This document shows, in pieces, positions 26,206-35,344 of a stretch of DNA of 64,000 bases. The notes under the pieces are model-generated. The model searched no databases and was not told the origin of the DNA. It saw nothing but the letters and a program-made list of their open reading frames with translations. Source of the stretch: Litoribacillus peritrichatus (GTDB lineage Bacteria; Pseudomonadota; Gammaproteobacteria; Pseudomonadales; Litoribrevibacteraceae); the NCBI RefSeq assembly GCF_039537985.1, contig NZ_BAABBN010000007.1, forward strand, positions 1,364,001 through 1,428,000. Direction: 5' to 3'. The position numbers and the translations under genes were made by a program. Each line of letters starts with the position of its first letter. The stretch's first letter is position 1.

Positions 26206-27762
26206 ATGTCTGAACAACCTCGTGATGAAAATAAGTTGATTGCTGAACGCCGTGCGAAGCTTGAGAAATTGCGTGAAAGCTGCAAAGCCAATGGCCATCC
26301 CAATGACTTTCACCGTGAACACTTTGCTGGTGATATCCAAGCGGAGTTGGCAGACAAAGAAAAAGAAGAAATTGAAGCGATTGGTAAACAGGTCAGTGTG
26401 GCGGGCCGTATGCTACGCCGTGGTGGTCCTTTTATTGGCATTCAGGATGCAACGGATTCTATCCAGGTGTATGTTGGCAAGAAGCTTCAAAAAGAAATGG
26501 AAGCATGGGGGCTGCTGGATCTGGGTGATATCGTTGGTGCTCGTGGCACGGTATTGAAATCAGGAAAGGGTGCTTTGTATGTTAACGTGGAAAACGTTGA
26601 GGACTTGGTGATCCTGACGAAGTCTTTGCGTCCGTTGCCTGAAAAATTCCACGGTTTGGCGGATCAGGAAACCAAATATCGTCAGCGCTATGTGGATTTG
26701 ATCATCAATCAAGACACTCGTGATTTATTTTTGGTACGCTCAAAAATCATCGAAGGTATTCGTAAATTCCTGAGCGATCGCAACTTCATGGAAGTTGAAA
26801 CGCCTATGTTGCAGGTGATTCCTGGCGGCGCGACAGCACGTCCGTTCATTACCAAGCACAACGCGTTGGATATTGATATGTATCTTCGTATTGCGCCTGA
26901 GTTGTACTTGAAGCGTTTGGTCGTGGGTGGCTTTGAGCGAGTTTTCGAAATTAACCGTAACTTCCGTAACGAAGGTCTTTCAACCCGTCATAACCCAGAA
27001 TTCACTATGATTGAATTTTATCAGGCGTATGCGGATTACAACGACCTGATGGACATCACGGAAGAGATGTTGCGAACTGTCGCTCAGGATGTTCTTGGCA
27101 CGACGTTGATTAAAAATACCGTTCGTGACAATGATGGAAATGTGGTTGAAGAAAAAGCGTATGACTTTGAACAGCCGTTCACGCGCTTAAGTATGGTGGA
27201 TGCTGTGCTTAAATATAACCCGGGCTTCGATGCTTCAGTGTTTGCAGACCCTGAAAATAACATCGAACAGCTTAAAGCTTACGCAAAAGAAGTGGGCATC
27301 GCCGACTCTCCTAAGCAAGCGGCTTGGGGGCCAGGTAAGTACATTTGTGAGATCTTTGAAGAAACAGCTGAGCACATGCTGGATCAACCTACGTTCATCA
27401 CTGAGTATCCGTGGGAAGTCTCACCGTTGGCTCGTCGTAATGATACGAATCCGTTTGTTACTGATCGTTTTGAGTTCTTTGTGGGTGGTCGTGAATTGGC
27501 GAACGGTTTCTCGGAGTTGAATGATGCTGAAGATCAGGCTGCTCGTTTCCGTAAGCAAGTGGAAGAGAAAGATGCGGGTGATGATGAAGCAATGCATTAC
27601 GACGCTGACTACATTCAGGCATTAGAATACGGTATGCCGCCAACGGCAGGGGAAGGAATCGGGATTGACCGTTTGGTGATGTTGTTAACCGACAGCCCAA
27701 CGATTAAAGATGTTATTTTATTCCCACATATGCGTCCTTTGAAGTCTCAGTCGGAAGACTAG
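26206..27762 (+). CDS. lysS: Lysyl-tRNA synthetase, class II
   Basis: A 518-residue class II enzyme that charges tRNA-Lys in the cytosol. The N-terminal OB-fold anticodon-binding domain (VAGRMLRRGGPFIGIQDATD) is followed by the catalytic domain. That domain has motif 2 around FRNEGLSTRHNPEFTMIEFY and motif 3 near GEGIGIDRLVML. It is read after prfB, as in many gammaproteobacteria, and ends at a strong terminator. Confidence 0.98.
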   Translation: MSEQPRDENKLIAERRAKLEKLRESCKANGHPNDFHREHFAGDIQAELADKEKEEIEAIGKQVSVAGRMLRRGGPFIGIQDATDSIQVYVGKKLQKEMEAWGLLDLGDIVGARGTVLKSGKGALYVNVENVEDLVILTKSLRPLPEKFHGLADQETKYRQRYVDLIINQDTRDLFLVRSKIIEGIRKFLSDRNFMEVETPMLQVIPGGATARPFITKHNALDIDMYLRIAPELYLKRLVVGGFERVFEINRNFRNEGLSTRHNPEFTMIEFYQAYADYNDLMDITEEMLRTVAQDVLGTTLIKNTVRDNDGNVVEEKAYDFEQPFTRLSMVDAVLKYNPGFDASVFADPENNIEQLKAYAKEVGIADSPKQAAWGPGKYICEIFEETAEHMLDQPTFITEYPWEVSPLARRNDTNPFVTDRFEFFVGGRELANGFSELNDAEDQAARFRKQVEEKDAGDDEAMHYDADYIQALEYGMPPTAGEGIGIDRLVMLLTDSPTIKDVILFPHMRPLKSQSED

Positions 27763-27791
27763 AAAGTAAAAGACGATAACGTCTCTTAAAT

Positions 27792-27827
27792 AAAAGGCCG
27801 TATCTGTTGTAAGATACGGCCTTTTTT
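27792..27827. terminator. Terminator after lysS
   Basis: AAAAGGCCGTATCT pairs with AGATACGGCCTTTT across GTTGTA, followed by more Ts. Its A-rich left flank lets it also serve the converging HDOD gene. Confidence 0.93.
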
Positions 27828-27903
27828 ATGTTTGAAGCAAAAGGAATAACTCTACAGGTGTGTGTTTTCTGAGTTGAGATTAATGGGGTTTTCAGAGTAC
27901 TTT

Positions 27904-28752
27904 CTAGTGTTCACCAAGCATGTCTTTGGCTTGTTGGACCTGCTCTTCAAGTTCATCATTTTTCTTAATGAAGGTGTTGGGGTCAATGTCCAAACGTTTA
28001 AATGAACCCACTGAGTCCCAATCCAGTTTGGTGTGCGGGTGGTTGGTGCCACCTAACGTGTGGAGATAGGATACTTGCACTAAGTCGACGTAATCTGCGA
28101 AATTGCCTTCTCGGTCAAATTGCAAATATTGATAAGGCACTGCGATCAAGTCCAGAGTGAAATTCCATTTTTGTAATAAATACTTGCCCAGGATTGGGTG
28201 GAGTTTCTCTATGGTTTTATCGAGCGCAAAGCTGTCGTTTAATAACTGGGTGTTTTCTTCTGCGTACATCAGGATCGGCAAAGAGCCAATGTTGTGCATC
28301 AGGCCAGCCAGAGCGGCCTGGTCTGGTTTAAGGCCGAGTTTTCTTCGGGTTTGAGCTAACACATAACACATGGCAGCCACTTCAACAGCTTTGTTCCAGG
28401 TGTTTCTCATTCTGCTGTCTACGGCATCGGTTGTGGCCTGAAACATGCGTTTCATGGCTTGTGACATAGCAACGTTAACGGTGGTGTCTACGCCCATTCG
28501 GTTTACCGCGCCACTGACATCACGGCATTGATTTACGGTTCTCATGAGTGCGCTGTTGGCACAGCGTACCAGCTCCGCACAGACGGCCGGGTCTTTTTGA
28601 AGAACCCGCACGATGTCATTCATTGTGCTGTCTTCATTTTCAGCCGTGTCTCGTATCTGAAAGGCCACTTCAGGTAAAGTAGGTAGGGTTAACGTATCTT
28701 CTTTAATACGCGTTTTTAAATCTGAAAATACGGTTTCAAATACGGAAGACAT
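27904..28752 (-). CDS. HDOD-domain protein
   Basis: A 282-residue protein made mostly of an HDOD domain, a relative of HD phosphohydrolases that usually lacks catalytic residues. The typical LPTLPEVAFQIRDTAEN start and the segment LAGLMHNIGSLPIL are present. HDOD proteins act as signalling scaffolds and are often tied to c-di-GMP or chemotaxis networks. Its partner is unknown. It lies downstream of ygfZ on the same strand, with a gap of 157 bp. Confidence 0.9.
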   Translation of the reverse strand: MSSVFETVFSDLKTRIKEDTLTLPTLPEVAFQIRDTAENEDSTMNDIVRVLQKDPAVCAELVRCANSALMRTVNQCRDVSGAVNRMGVDTTVNVAMSQAMKRMFQATTDAVDSRMRNTWNKAVEVAAMCYVLAQTRRKLGLKPDQAALAGLMHNIGSLPILMYAEENTQLLNDSFALDKTIEKLHPILGKYLLQKWNFTLDLIAVPYQYLQFDREGNFADYVDLVQVSYLHTLGGTNHPHTKLDWDSVGSFKRLDIDPNTFIKKNDELEEQVQQAKDMLGEH

Positions 28753-28909
28753 CGTGATCGATCCTTAAAGTTGTCTTTTGTATCAATTAAAGCGACCTTC
28801 AATCGTCATGTAAAGTATTGAATTGTTAGGTTTTATAATACTAGTACAGACTTCACATACGCGCGGGTTTTTCATCCGGTTATTTAGACTTTACAGAAGT
28901 AAAATGCCA

Positions 28910-29875
28910 TTAATTTATGACTAAAGTTACGGGAGCGCCATTAATGATGAAGTCTTCAGTATCCTTATAGTCGTTTTCCAGAGTGATCAGTGCTGTGTAA
29001 GTGTTTGCTGATGCCAGAGCGGTGATGATTTGGCCTACATTCTTCTTTTCAGGTGCATCAATTTTAGTGCCTTCAGAAAGCGGGGCTGCATTTTCTGTAA
29101 TGATCTGAACTTGTTGCAGCTCTCTTTTGAGTTGGCCCCGGTATTTCATGCGGGCAATAATTTCTTGTCCTGTGTAACAACCTTTGCTGAAACTTAATCC
29201 TTTGATTTCTTCCAGGCCAAGTAGCTGAGGCAGAAACTCTTCGGAGGTCTGAGTGTTTGTCCAGGCTATTCGGTTTTGGATGTCTTTAATGTTCCAATTG
29301 GACTCATTGCTGAGGTGATCAGCATTGGTTAGTAACTTGACGGCATTGTCGGCTGTTGTAACGTGAAGGCGTCGGTTGTCAGCAACGTTAATGGTTCGGC
29401 TGGTATCTTGACTTGTTACCGACATGAACGATAAATCGTTAGAACCAGTTTGTTCGCCTAATACCACGGTGTCTTCATTTTCCGTTAACGTTACACGAAA
29501 GAATACGGCAAATTTTGTTAAGTGTGCGATAAGGGGGGCGACCAGATCTTCACTCATAATGAGGTGAGTGGACTGGGCGTCATCATAGGCTAGAAAGTTG
29601 GCAATCACTCGGCCTTTCAGATTACAAAATGCGCCAAAACGGGCTTGTTGTTCGTTAATCTCCGTTGTGTCGCACGTGGCTTGTCCCTGTAAAAATTTAA
29701 GACGTTGTTCACCTGTAATGCTTAACACGCTTTTATTGGCGCACAGTGTCATGCTTGGGGCATCGTTAAGTATTTCAGTTTGATCGATAAGCGCGAATGT
29801 AGGAACTTTGTTTTCAATTTGAAGAATTTGGGTGTTTGGAACCGATGATGTAATAGAGTCTAGTGCCGTTCTCAT
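28910..29875 (-). CDS. ygfZ: Folate-dependent Fe-S protein repair factor YgfZ
   Basis: A 321-residue YgfZ, related to the glycine-cleavage T protein. It uses tetrahydrofolate to help assemble or repair iron-sulfur proteins such as the tRNA thiolase MiaB. The signature KGCYTGQEIIAR with its conserved cysteine is present near residue 220. It is divergent from sdhE, a common neighbour. Confidence 0.93.
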   Translation of the reverse strand: MRTALDSITSSVPNTQILQIENKVPTFALIDQTEILNDAPSMTLCANKSVLSITGEQRLKFLQGQATCDTTEINEQQARFGAFCNLKGRVIANFLAYDDAQSTHLIMSEDLVAPLIAHLTKFAVFFRVTLTENEDTVVLGEQTGSNDLSFMSVTSQDTSRTINVADNRRLHVTTADNAVKLLTNADHLSNESNWNIKDIQNRIAWTNTQTSEEFLPQLLGLEEIKGLSFSKGCYTGQEIIARMKYRGQLKRELQQVQIITENAAPLSEGTKIDAPEKKNVGQIITALASANTYTALITLENDYKDTEDFIINGAPVTLVIN

Positions 29876-30076
29876 TCAGCAGTGTCCTGAAGTGTTTGAT
29901 TGGATTGTATTGTTGAGATAAATCATATCAAAATGCTTGGTTTTGACATATTCCTTTATTCGGATTTATCAGTGATGGCATTGACGTGTATAATGCCGAC
30001 TCCTTTCAGAGACTCTTGTTCATGGTAGGGCTGTTTTTGTCAGGATCATTTAAGTTGCGTTTTTTGAGGAAGTTTC

Positions 30077-30334
30077 GTGAAATATACTGATCAAGAATTA
30101 AACCGAATTTACTGGCACAGTCGTCGTGGTATGTTGGAACTTGATGTACTTTTGATGCCTTTTGCAAAAGAAATCTTCCCGACTTTGGATGATGATAATC
30201 AGCTTCGTTATATTAAGTTGCTGGAATGTGAAGATCAGGACATGTTTCAGTGGTTTATGCAAAAAAGCAGACCTCAGGACACGGAAATTGCAGCAATCGT
30301 AGATTATATTCTAGAACGTGTTCAGCCAGGCTGA
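30077..30334 (+). CDS. sdhE: FAD assembly factor SdhE
   Basis: An 85-residue protein that promotes covalent flavinylation of succinate dehydrogenase. The functional RGxxE motif is present as RGMLELD, after RIYWHS. It overlaps the next gene by 17 bp, the usual sdhE-ygfX arrangement. Confidence 0.95.
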   Translation: MKYTDQELNRIYWHSRRGMLELDVLLMPFAKEIFPTLDDDNQLRYIKLLECEDQDMFQWFMQKSRPQDTEIAAIVDYILERVQPG

Positions 30335-30728
30335 TTTCTATTTAAAGCCTTCCAAGCAGGCAGTGGTGCTTAATGCTGCTGTCTTGTTCTCTTTCTTTTG
30401 GTTACTTCATTATTTAATTGAAGAACTTTTCCTTTTGTTGATTTTATCTGCGTTTGGTTTGCTCATTTTTGTTGGATGGTGTTTTAGATATCTAAAGGCT
30501 GGGCATTCGGTCTCTGTTCGGAAGAATGGTGAGCTCTCCTGGAATGGCCAGAGATTCCGTATTCAGCCTAATACTGTGTTATTACCTAATTATATTTTGC
30601 TGTGTTTGCATGACGAACAAGGCTCGGTTTTCAAGCAGCGACAGCGAATGGTATTTCCGGATCAGTGTGACCGAGAGGAGTTTCACCATTTAATACGATC
30701 AATAAAACTGAGTACTCAGTTTTATTGA
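30318..30728 (+). CDS. ygfX: YgfX-like inner-membrane protein (CptA family)
   Basis: A 136-residue protein starting at a GTG inside sdhE. Two hydrophobic segments (residues about 18-35 and 37-55) form a membrane hairpin, followed by a soluble part with GELSWNGQRFRI. In E. coli the homologue was proposed to be a toxin acting on FtsZ/MreB, with SdhE as antitoxin; that role is disputed. Its last codons (for STQFY and the stop) lie inside a perfect 52-bp palindrome. Confidence 0.8.
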   Translation: MFSQADFYLKPSKQAVVLNAAVLFSFFWLLHYLIEELFLLLILSAFGLLIFVGWCFRYLKAGHSVSVRKNGELSWNGQRFRIQPNTVLLPNYILLCLHDEQGSVFKQRQRMVFPDQCDREEFHHLIRSIKLSTQFY

Positions 30729-30739
30729 TCGTATTAAAT
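30688..30739. repeat. Perfect 52-bp palindrome between ygfX and nadB
   Basis: Two 26-bp arms meet without a loop at 30713/30714 (centre GAGT|ACTC). Every base pairs when traced by hand, and the symmetry ends at 30687/30740. It covers the last codons of ygfX and stops three bases short of the nadB stop on the other strand. The sequence is AT-rich. It may end transcription from both sides through the inner stem AAAACTGAGTACTCAGTTTT, though the flanks lack a usual T-run. Confidence 0.95.
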
Positions 30740-30742
30740 AGC

Positions 30743-32392
30743 CTAACGCCAGGTTGGTTGCTTAGGTGGTGGGGTGAGTAACGTGTCTTTTGCGGTTGCA
30801 AGTATTTCAGGGTGATCCAATGTAAAGTGAAGTCCCCGGCTTTCTTTTCGCTGGAGTGCAGAGCGTATAATCAGATCTGCAACCAAGACTAAGTTTCTTA
30901 ACTCGATTAAATCCCGTCCAATTTTGTAATTGCTGTAGTAGTCGTGAATTTCTCTCATGAGTAAATCTACACGATGCTTGGCTCGCTCCAATCGCTTGGT
31001 GGTTCTTACAATGCCCACGTAATCCCACATAAAACGACGCAATTCATCCCAGTTATGCGAAATGATGACATCTTCATCCGAGTCTGTGACTAAACTGTCA
31101 TCCCAGGCTGGAATGTTGAGCTTGGGGTAGCCAGACGCTTCTTGGTGGTGCTTTTCAATGTTCTTAGCTGCCGCTCTTCCTAGCACAATGCACTCTAATA
31201 AAGAGTTGCTGGCCAATCGGTTGGCACCGTGAAGGCCTGAGTGGGCCACTTCGCCAATGGCATAAAGGTTACGAACATCTGTGCGACCTTTGTGGTCTAT
31301 GACCACTCCGCCACACGTATAATGCGCGGCAGGAACCACAGGAATGCCTTCGGTGGTGATGTCTATATTGAATTTCAGGCATCGCTCATAAATTGTAGGG
31401 AAGTGACTTTTAATGAAGTCTGCGGGTTTGTGGCTGATGTCCAGAGTGACATGGTCACAGCCCAGGCGTTTCATTTCATGATCAATAGCACGGGCTACGA
31501 TGTCGCGTGGAGCAAGCTCTTTTCGCTCATCGAACTTATGCATGAAGCGTTCGCCGTTAGGCAGCTTTAAATGAGCGCCCTCACCGCGTAATGCTTCACT
31601 GATCAAGAACGATTTGGCGTGGGGGTGGTAGAGGCACGTCGGGTGGAATTGATTGAACTCCATGTTGGCGACGCGACAACCGGCACGCCAAGCCATTGCG
31701 ATGCCGTCGCCACTGGCGCCATCCGGGTTGCTGGTGTACAGATATACTTTGCTGGCGCCGCCTGTGGCAAGCACAGTGCTTCCGGCTTGAAAGGCTTCTA
31801 CCTGATCTTTGTCCAGATTCAGGACGTATAATCCAACGCAAGCGGACTGGCCGTGATTATCCGGCGAGGTAATTAAATCAACGGCGATCCGGTTTTCAAA
31901 GACGGAAATATTTTTACGTTCTAAGACACGGTCGATCAGAGTGGAGGTGATGGCGGCTCCCGTCGCGTCTGCAGCGTGGATGATACGCCGGAAACTGTGG
32001 CCGCCTTCTTTCGTTAAGTGGAAGCCTTCTTTGTCATTGGTGATTTGTTCTTTATCTTCGCGGGTAAAAGGAACGCCTTGTTCAATCAGCCAGTGAATAC
32101 TCTCGGTGCTGTCTTCAATGATGCTTTTCACCATTTTTGCATTGTTCAGGTGTGCACCGGCTGCCATGGTGTCTGAACAATGGCTCTCTACACTGTCTTT
32201 TTCGTCCAGTACCGCAGCGACGCCACCTTGTGCCCAGGGTGTTGCGCCACTCTTAAGTGCCTGCTTGCATATGATGGCAATGCTTAAGTGATTAGGCAGC
32301 TGTAACGCAGTTGTCAGTCCTGCTGCTCCGGACCCGATAATGACAACATCAAAGTGTTGAGTGCTTGATTGTTCAGTTGGCATAAAATTCAC
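30743..32392 (-). CDS. nadB: L-aspartate oxidase
   Basis: A 549-residue FAD enzyme that oxidises L-aspartate to iminoaspartate, the first step of de novo NAD synthesis. The FAD-binding GSGAAGL motif is near the N-terminus, and the family segments TPWAQGGVAAVL, GEGAHLKLPNGERFM and HTCLYHPH-like region match NadB. The first codon is a GTG at 32392; an ATG at 32383 is an alternative. It is divergent from rpoE, a conserved arrangement in gammaproteobacteria. Confidence 0.96.
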   Translation of the reverse strand: MNFMPTEQSSTQHFDVVIIGSGAAGLTTALQLPNHLSIAIICKQALKSGATPWAQGGVAAVLDEKDSVESHCSDTMAAGAHLNNAKMVKSIIEDSTESIHWLIEQGVPFTREDKEQITNDKEGFHLTKEGGHSFRRIIHAADATGAAITSTLIDRVLERKNISVFENRIAVDLITSPDNHGQSACVGLYVLNLDKDQVEAFQAGSTVLATGGASKVYLYTSNPDGASGDGIAMAWRAGCRVANMEFNQFHPTCLYHPHAKSFLISEALRGEGAHLKLPNGERFMHKFDERKELAPRDIVARAIDHEMKRLGCDHVTLDISHKPADFIKSHFPTIYERCLKFNIDITTEGIPVVPAAHYTCGGVVIDHKGRTDVRNLYAIGEVAHSGLHGANRLASNSLLECIVLGRAAAKNIEKHHQEASGYPKLNIPAWDDSLVTDSDEDVIISHNWDELRRFMWDYVGIVRTTKRLERAKHRVDLLMREIHDYYSNYKIGRDLIELRNLVLVADLIIRSALQRKESRGLHFTLDHPEILATAKDTLLTPPPKQPTWR

Positions 32393-32443
32393 GTAATTCG
32401 CTTTATTTCGTTGGCAAGAATAACAGATATGTCATACTTGGAG

Positions 32444-32471
32444 GGAACAAAAAAATTTATTTATTGTCGAA
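32444..32471 (+). promoter_or_regulatory. Sigma-E-type promoter upstream of rpoE
   Basis: GGAACAA at 32444-32450 and TCGAA at 32467-32471, spaced by 16 bp, resemble the sigma-E consensus (GGAACTT then TCAAA/TCTGA). The position, about 40 bp before the rpoE start, fits autoregulation as known for RpoE/AlgU. It was matched by eye. Confidence 0.6.
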
Positions 32472-32508
32472 TCCAATTCGAAACCGTTGTAACGTCCACG
32501 GAGAAAGA

Positions 32509-33102
32509 ATGACAACAACAGTGGAATCAGATCAGTTATTAGTAGAGCGTGTTCAAAAGGGTGATAAACGCGCTTTTGATCTGCTGGTAATCAAATACCA
32601 AAGTAAAGTTTTAAGTTTAATTGGTCGTTATGTGTCAGATGTTCATGAAGCAATGGATGTTGCGCAAGAAGCCTTTATTAAAGCTTACAAAGCCCTGGCG
32701 AACTTTAGAGGTGAAAGTGCGTTTTATACCTGGCTCTATCGTATTGCTGTGAATACAGCTAAAAACCACCTGATCAGCCGGGGGCGCCGTCCGCCTGGTA
32801 CTGATATTGATGTGGACGAAGTCCATGCCGATGGTGGTATGAGTGAATTAAGTCATATAGATAGCCCGGAAGCGAGTCTCCATAAGGAACAAGTCGAGCA
32901 AACCTTGTCTAAGGCTCTTGAAGCTTTGCCGGATGATTTGCGAACGGCTTTGATGTTAAGAGAGTTTGATGGTTTGAGTTATGAAGACATAGCCCAAGTG
33001 ATGGACTGCCCTGTGGGCACCGTTCGTTCTCGGATTTTCAGAGCGCGTGAAGCGATTGATAAACAGCTTGAACCAATCCTGGAATCGACTGTCAATTGTT
33101 AA
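32509..33102 (+). CDS. rpoE: ECF sigma factor RpoE/AlgU
   Basis: A 197-residue sigma factor counted from the ATG at 32509, which has GGAGAAAG just upstream; a longer frame to 32464 lacks support. Region 2 is seen in DVAQEAFIKAYKALANFRG and YTWLYRIAVNTAKNHL, and region 4 in LREFDGLSYEDIAQVMDCPVG. It directs the envelope-stress response and is held inactive by the anti-sigma factor of the next gene. In pseudomonads the homologue AlgU also controls alginate. Confidence 0.97.
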   Translation: MTTTVESDQLLVERVQKGDKRAFDLLVIKYQSKVLSLIGRYVSDVHEAMDVAQEAFIKAYKALANFRGESAFYTWLYRIAVNTAKNHLISRGRRPPGTDIDVDEVHADGGMSELSHIDSPEASLHKEQVEQTLSKALEALPDDLRTALMLREFDGLSYEDIAQVMDCPVGTVRSRIFRAREAIDKQLEPILESTVNC

Positions 33103-33156
33103 TAGACAAGTTATCTTAATTAAATTGTGATTTAGTATTTTGTTAGAGAGGAAATT

Positions 33157-33747
33157 ATGAGCGATAAAATTGCGGAAAGTTTGTCTGCTCTTTTGGACAA
33201 CGAGGCAACAGAGCTGGATGTGCGTCGTTTGACCAAAACCATGACCGACGAAGATCTGGATACCTGGGCTCGCATGTGTGCAATGAAGCAAGGTTTGCAC
33301 AAAGAGAACGTCTCGCATCAGTCGATTAATATTCTGGATGGCATTCGTGCCGGTATTGCAGATGAAGAGATTGTTGCCCAACCTAAACCTGCCGCTTCTG
33401 GCTGGAAAAACTGGTTAGGTGGTGCGGGTGTGGCTGCTGCTGTTGCTTTGGCTGTGGTGGGCATTGGTGTCCAAAACAATGATTTTGGTTCGGAAGCGGG
33501 CGGTCAGTTGGTAACGAACGATCAGCCAGTTGCTACTGAAAAATCAGAACCAGCTGCGGATGTGGGTGAAACTCGTTTAGCCGCAGGCGACATGTCTCCT
33601 GAGCAATATAAGGCGCTGCAAGATAAGTTGCGTTCATATATGCAACAACATGCTGAAAATTCACCGGATGACTTGGTGGGTGATGTAATGCCTTATGCTC
33701 GTGTGGTCAGTTTTGAAGTTGAGCAGGCTAAACAGGCTGAAAAATAG
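33157..33747 (+). CDS. mucA: Anti-sigma factor MucA/RseA
   Basis: A 196-residue inner-membrane anti-sigma factor. The N-terminal cytosolic domain (SALLDNEATELDVRRLTK) binds RpoE, a single membrane span lies about residues 85-103 (GAGVAAAVALAVVGIGV) and the rest is periplasmic. Regulated proteolysis of this protein releases RpoE. GAGAGGAAAT precedes the ATG. Confidence 0.9.
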   Translation: MSDKIAESLSALLDNEATELDVRRLTKTMTDEDLDTWARMCAMKQGLHKENVSHQSINILDGIRAGIADEEIVAQPKPAASGWKNWLGGAGVAAAVALAVVGIGVQNNDFGSEAGGQLVTNDQPVATEKSEPAADVGETRLAAGDMSPEQYKALQDKLRSYMQQHAENSPDDLVGDVMPYARVVSFEVEQAKQAEK

Positions 33748-33783
33748 CCTCTGTTTGGATGATGAGTAAGGTGTCTGTTAAGT

Positions 33784-34776
33784 ATGGTTGATCGTTCATT
33801 TAACTTTCATAATTGGGCGTTTATGCGCTCAGTGGCAATAATTCTTTCATTGATGGCTTTTTCCGCCTCCAGTTCTGCCATGACTCCTCTGGAGTTGTTG
33901 TCAATGTTAGACGAAGCCCGTATGAAAAACTCTTTTACCGGTACTTTTATACATCGTCGTGGCGACAGTATGAGCAGTTTCAGTATTGTTCATGGTGCCC
34001 GGGACGGCGTATTGCATGAACGATTAAAGAGCCTTGATGGATCACCCAGAGAAATCTTACGCGATGGCGAAAGCGTTACTTGTATTCACCCCGAAGGAGA
34101 AGGTTCCAGGTGGGATCAGGTTCCGCCGTTAACGCCTTTGGTGCCTGCTGATGATGTTAACTGGGAGCGTCTTCAGGCTTGGTTTGAATACAATATTTTG
34201 ACCTATTCCAGAATCGCAGGCCGCGAGGCGGTAGTTATTGAGGTCCGTTCCAAGTTTCATGATCGCTTCGTCCGCCGCTATGGCGTTGACTTAGAAACGG
34301 GCCTGTTGCTAAAAACAGAAATTATTGGTCCGGACGGTCGTTCATTGGAGTTGGCTCAATTTTCTCAGATTGAAATTGACCCAGACAACCTGGACGAAAA
34401 GCTGCAACCTACGATCAGTGGTAAGCGAACGGTATTTGATCGCAACCATTGGATGGAAAGAAAAACATTTGCTGATAACTGGAGACCGGACTGGTTGCCA
34501 GGTGGTTTTACTTTGACAGGTAAAATTATTGGTGATGAAAGCAAGAAATACCTGGAAGCTTACACATACAGTGATGGTTTATCGTCTTTCTCTTTGTTCA
34601 GAGAAGAAATTAATGACCAGTTTGTTGAAATGGAAGGTCGGGGCGGTGGTGCAACGGTAGCGGTGTCTCGAGTGATTAAAACGAAAGACGGTGAGATCTG
34701 GGGCATTACATTGGTTGGTGAAATTCCGGTTGAAACGGCCAAGCGTGTTGCCAGTTCCGTTACTATGATTAACTAA
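33784..34776 (+). CDS. mucB: Periplasmic regulator MucB/RseB
   Basis: A 330-residue periplasmic protein that binds MucA/RseA and shields it from proteolysis. The family segment ARMKNSFTGTFIHRRGDSMS near the mature N-terminus is clear. The signal peptide runs to about SASSSA; an internal ATG at 33823 would give a shorter signal and is an alternative start. Ends ETAKRVASSV, as in other RseB proteins. Confidence 0.94.
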   Translation: MVDRSFNFHNWAFMRSVAIILSLMAFSASSSAMTPLELLSMLDEARMKNSFTGTFIHRRGDSMSSFSIVHGARDGVLHERLKSLDGSPREILRDGESVTCIHPEGEGSRWDQVPPLTPLVPADDVNWERLQAWFEYNILTYSRIAGREAVVIEVRSKFHDRFVRRYGVDLETGLLLKTEIIGPDGRSLELAQFSQIEIDPDNLDEKLQPTISGKRTVFDRNHWMERKTFADNWRPDWLPGGFTLTGKIIGDESKKYLEAYTYSDGLSSFSLFREEINDQFVEMEGRGGGATVAVSRVIKTKDGEIWGITLVGEIPVETAKRVASSVTMIN

Positions 34777-34843
34777 CACCTTTACCTTTCAGTCTCTATG
34801 CTGAAGTTATCTATAACTACTCGTTGTTGTATAGGATAAGTCA

Positions 34844-35290
34844 TTGATTGAAGAGATAGGCCGTGTTGTGGCGGTGGATAACGATAAAGCCTGGGTCGAA
34901 ACGATCCGAACCAGTGCATGTGATGCTTGCTCAGCTCAGAAAGGGTGTGGTCATGGGCTGATGAACAAGGCCAATCCAGGCAAAGCATTTCGTTTGGAAA
35001 TACCTTTAAATTCAGCGTCAGTGCAATTGGGCGATGAAGTAACAATAGGCATTCCAGAAGACTCTTTGCTTAAAGCTTCTGTTATTTGCTATCTAATGCC
35101 TTTAGTTCTGTTGATAGCAGGTGCGGTGCTGGGTAAGTTATGGCTTGGGGAACCGGCAAGTGCTTTGCTGGGTGTTTCAGGTTTAGTTTTAGGTTTCTTT
35201 TTAGTTCGTTGGGTTGGTCAGTTCAGCAACTTTGAAACAACACCAGTTTTACTGTCTGTCCGTTCTGGACCCTTTGTAGCTGCTCGCTAG
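34844..35290 (+). CDS. mucC: RseC/MucC family membrane protein
   Basis: A 148-residue protein starting at a TTG with AGGAT upstream. The N-terminal part has a cysteine cluster (CDACSAQKGCGHG) that may bind a metal or Fe-S cluster. Two membrane spans lie at about residues 78-98 and 105-122. RseC modulates sigma-E activity and is also tied to SoxR reduction. Its place in the rpoE operon supports the call. Confidence 0.92.
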   Translation: MIEEIGRVVAVDNDKAWVETIRTSACDACSAQKGCGHGLMNKANPGKAFRLEIPLNSASVQLGDEVTIGIPEDSLLKASVICYLMPLVLLIAGAVLGKLWLGEPASALLGVSGLVLGFFLVRWVGQFSNFETTPVLLSVRSGPFVAAR

Positions 35291-35344
35291 TTGCTGAATA
35301 GATCAAAGCTTTCTTAATAAATAAAATTATTTGTGAGGATATGG

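Noticed and set aside
30077..30728. sdhE-ygfX as a confirmed toxin-antitoxin pair
   Set aside because: The toxin claim for YgfX is disputed and SdhE has a well-supported role in flavinylation; the pair is reported by family only.
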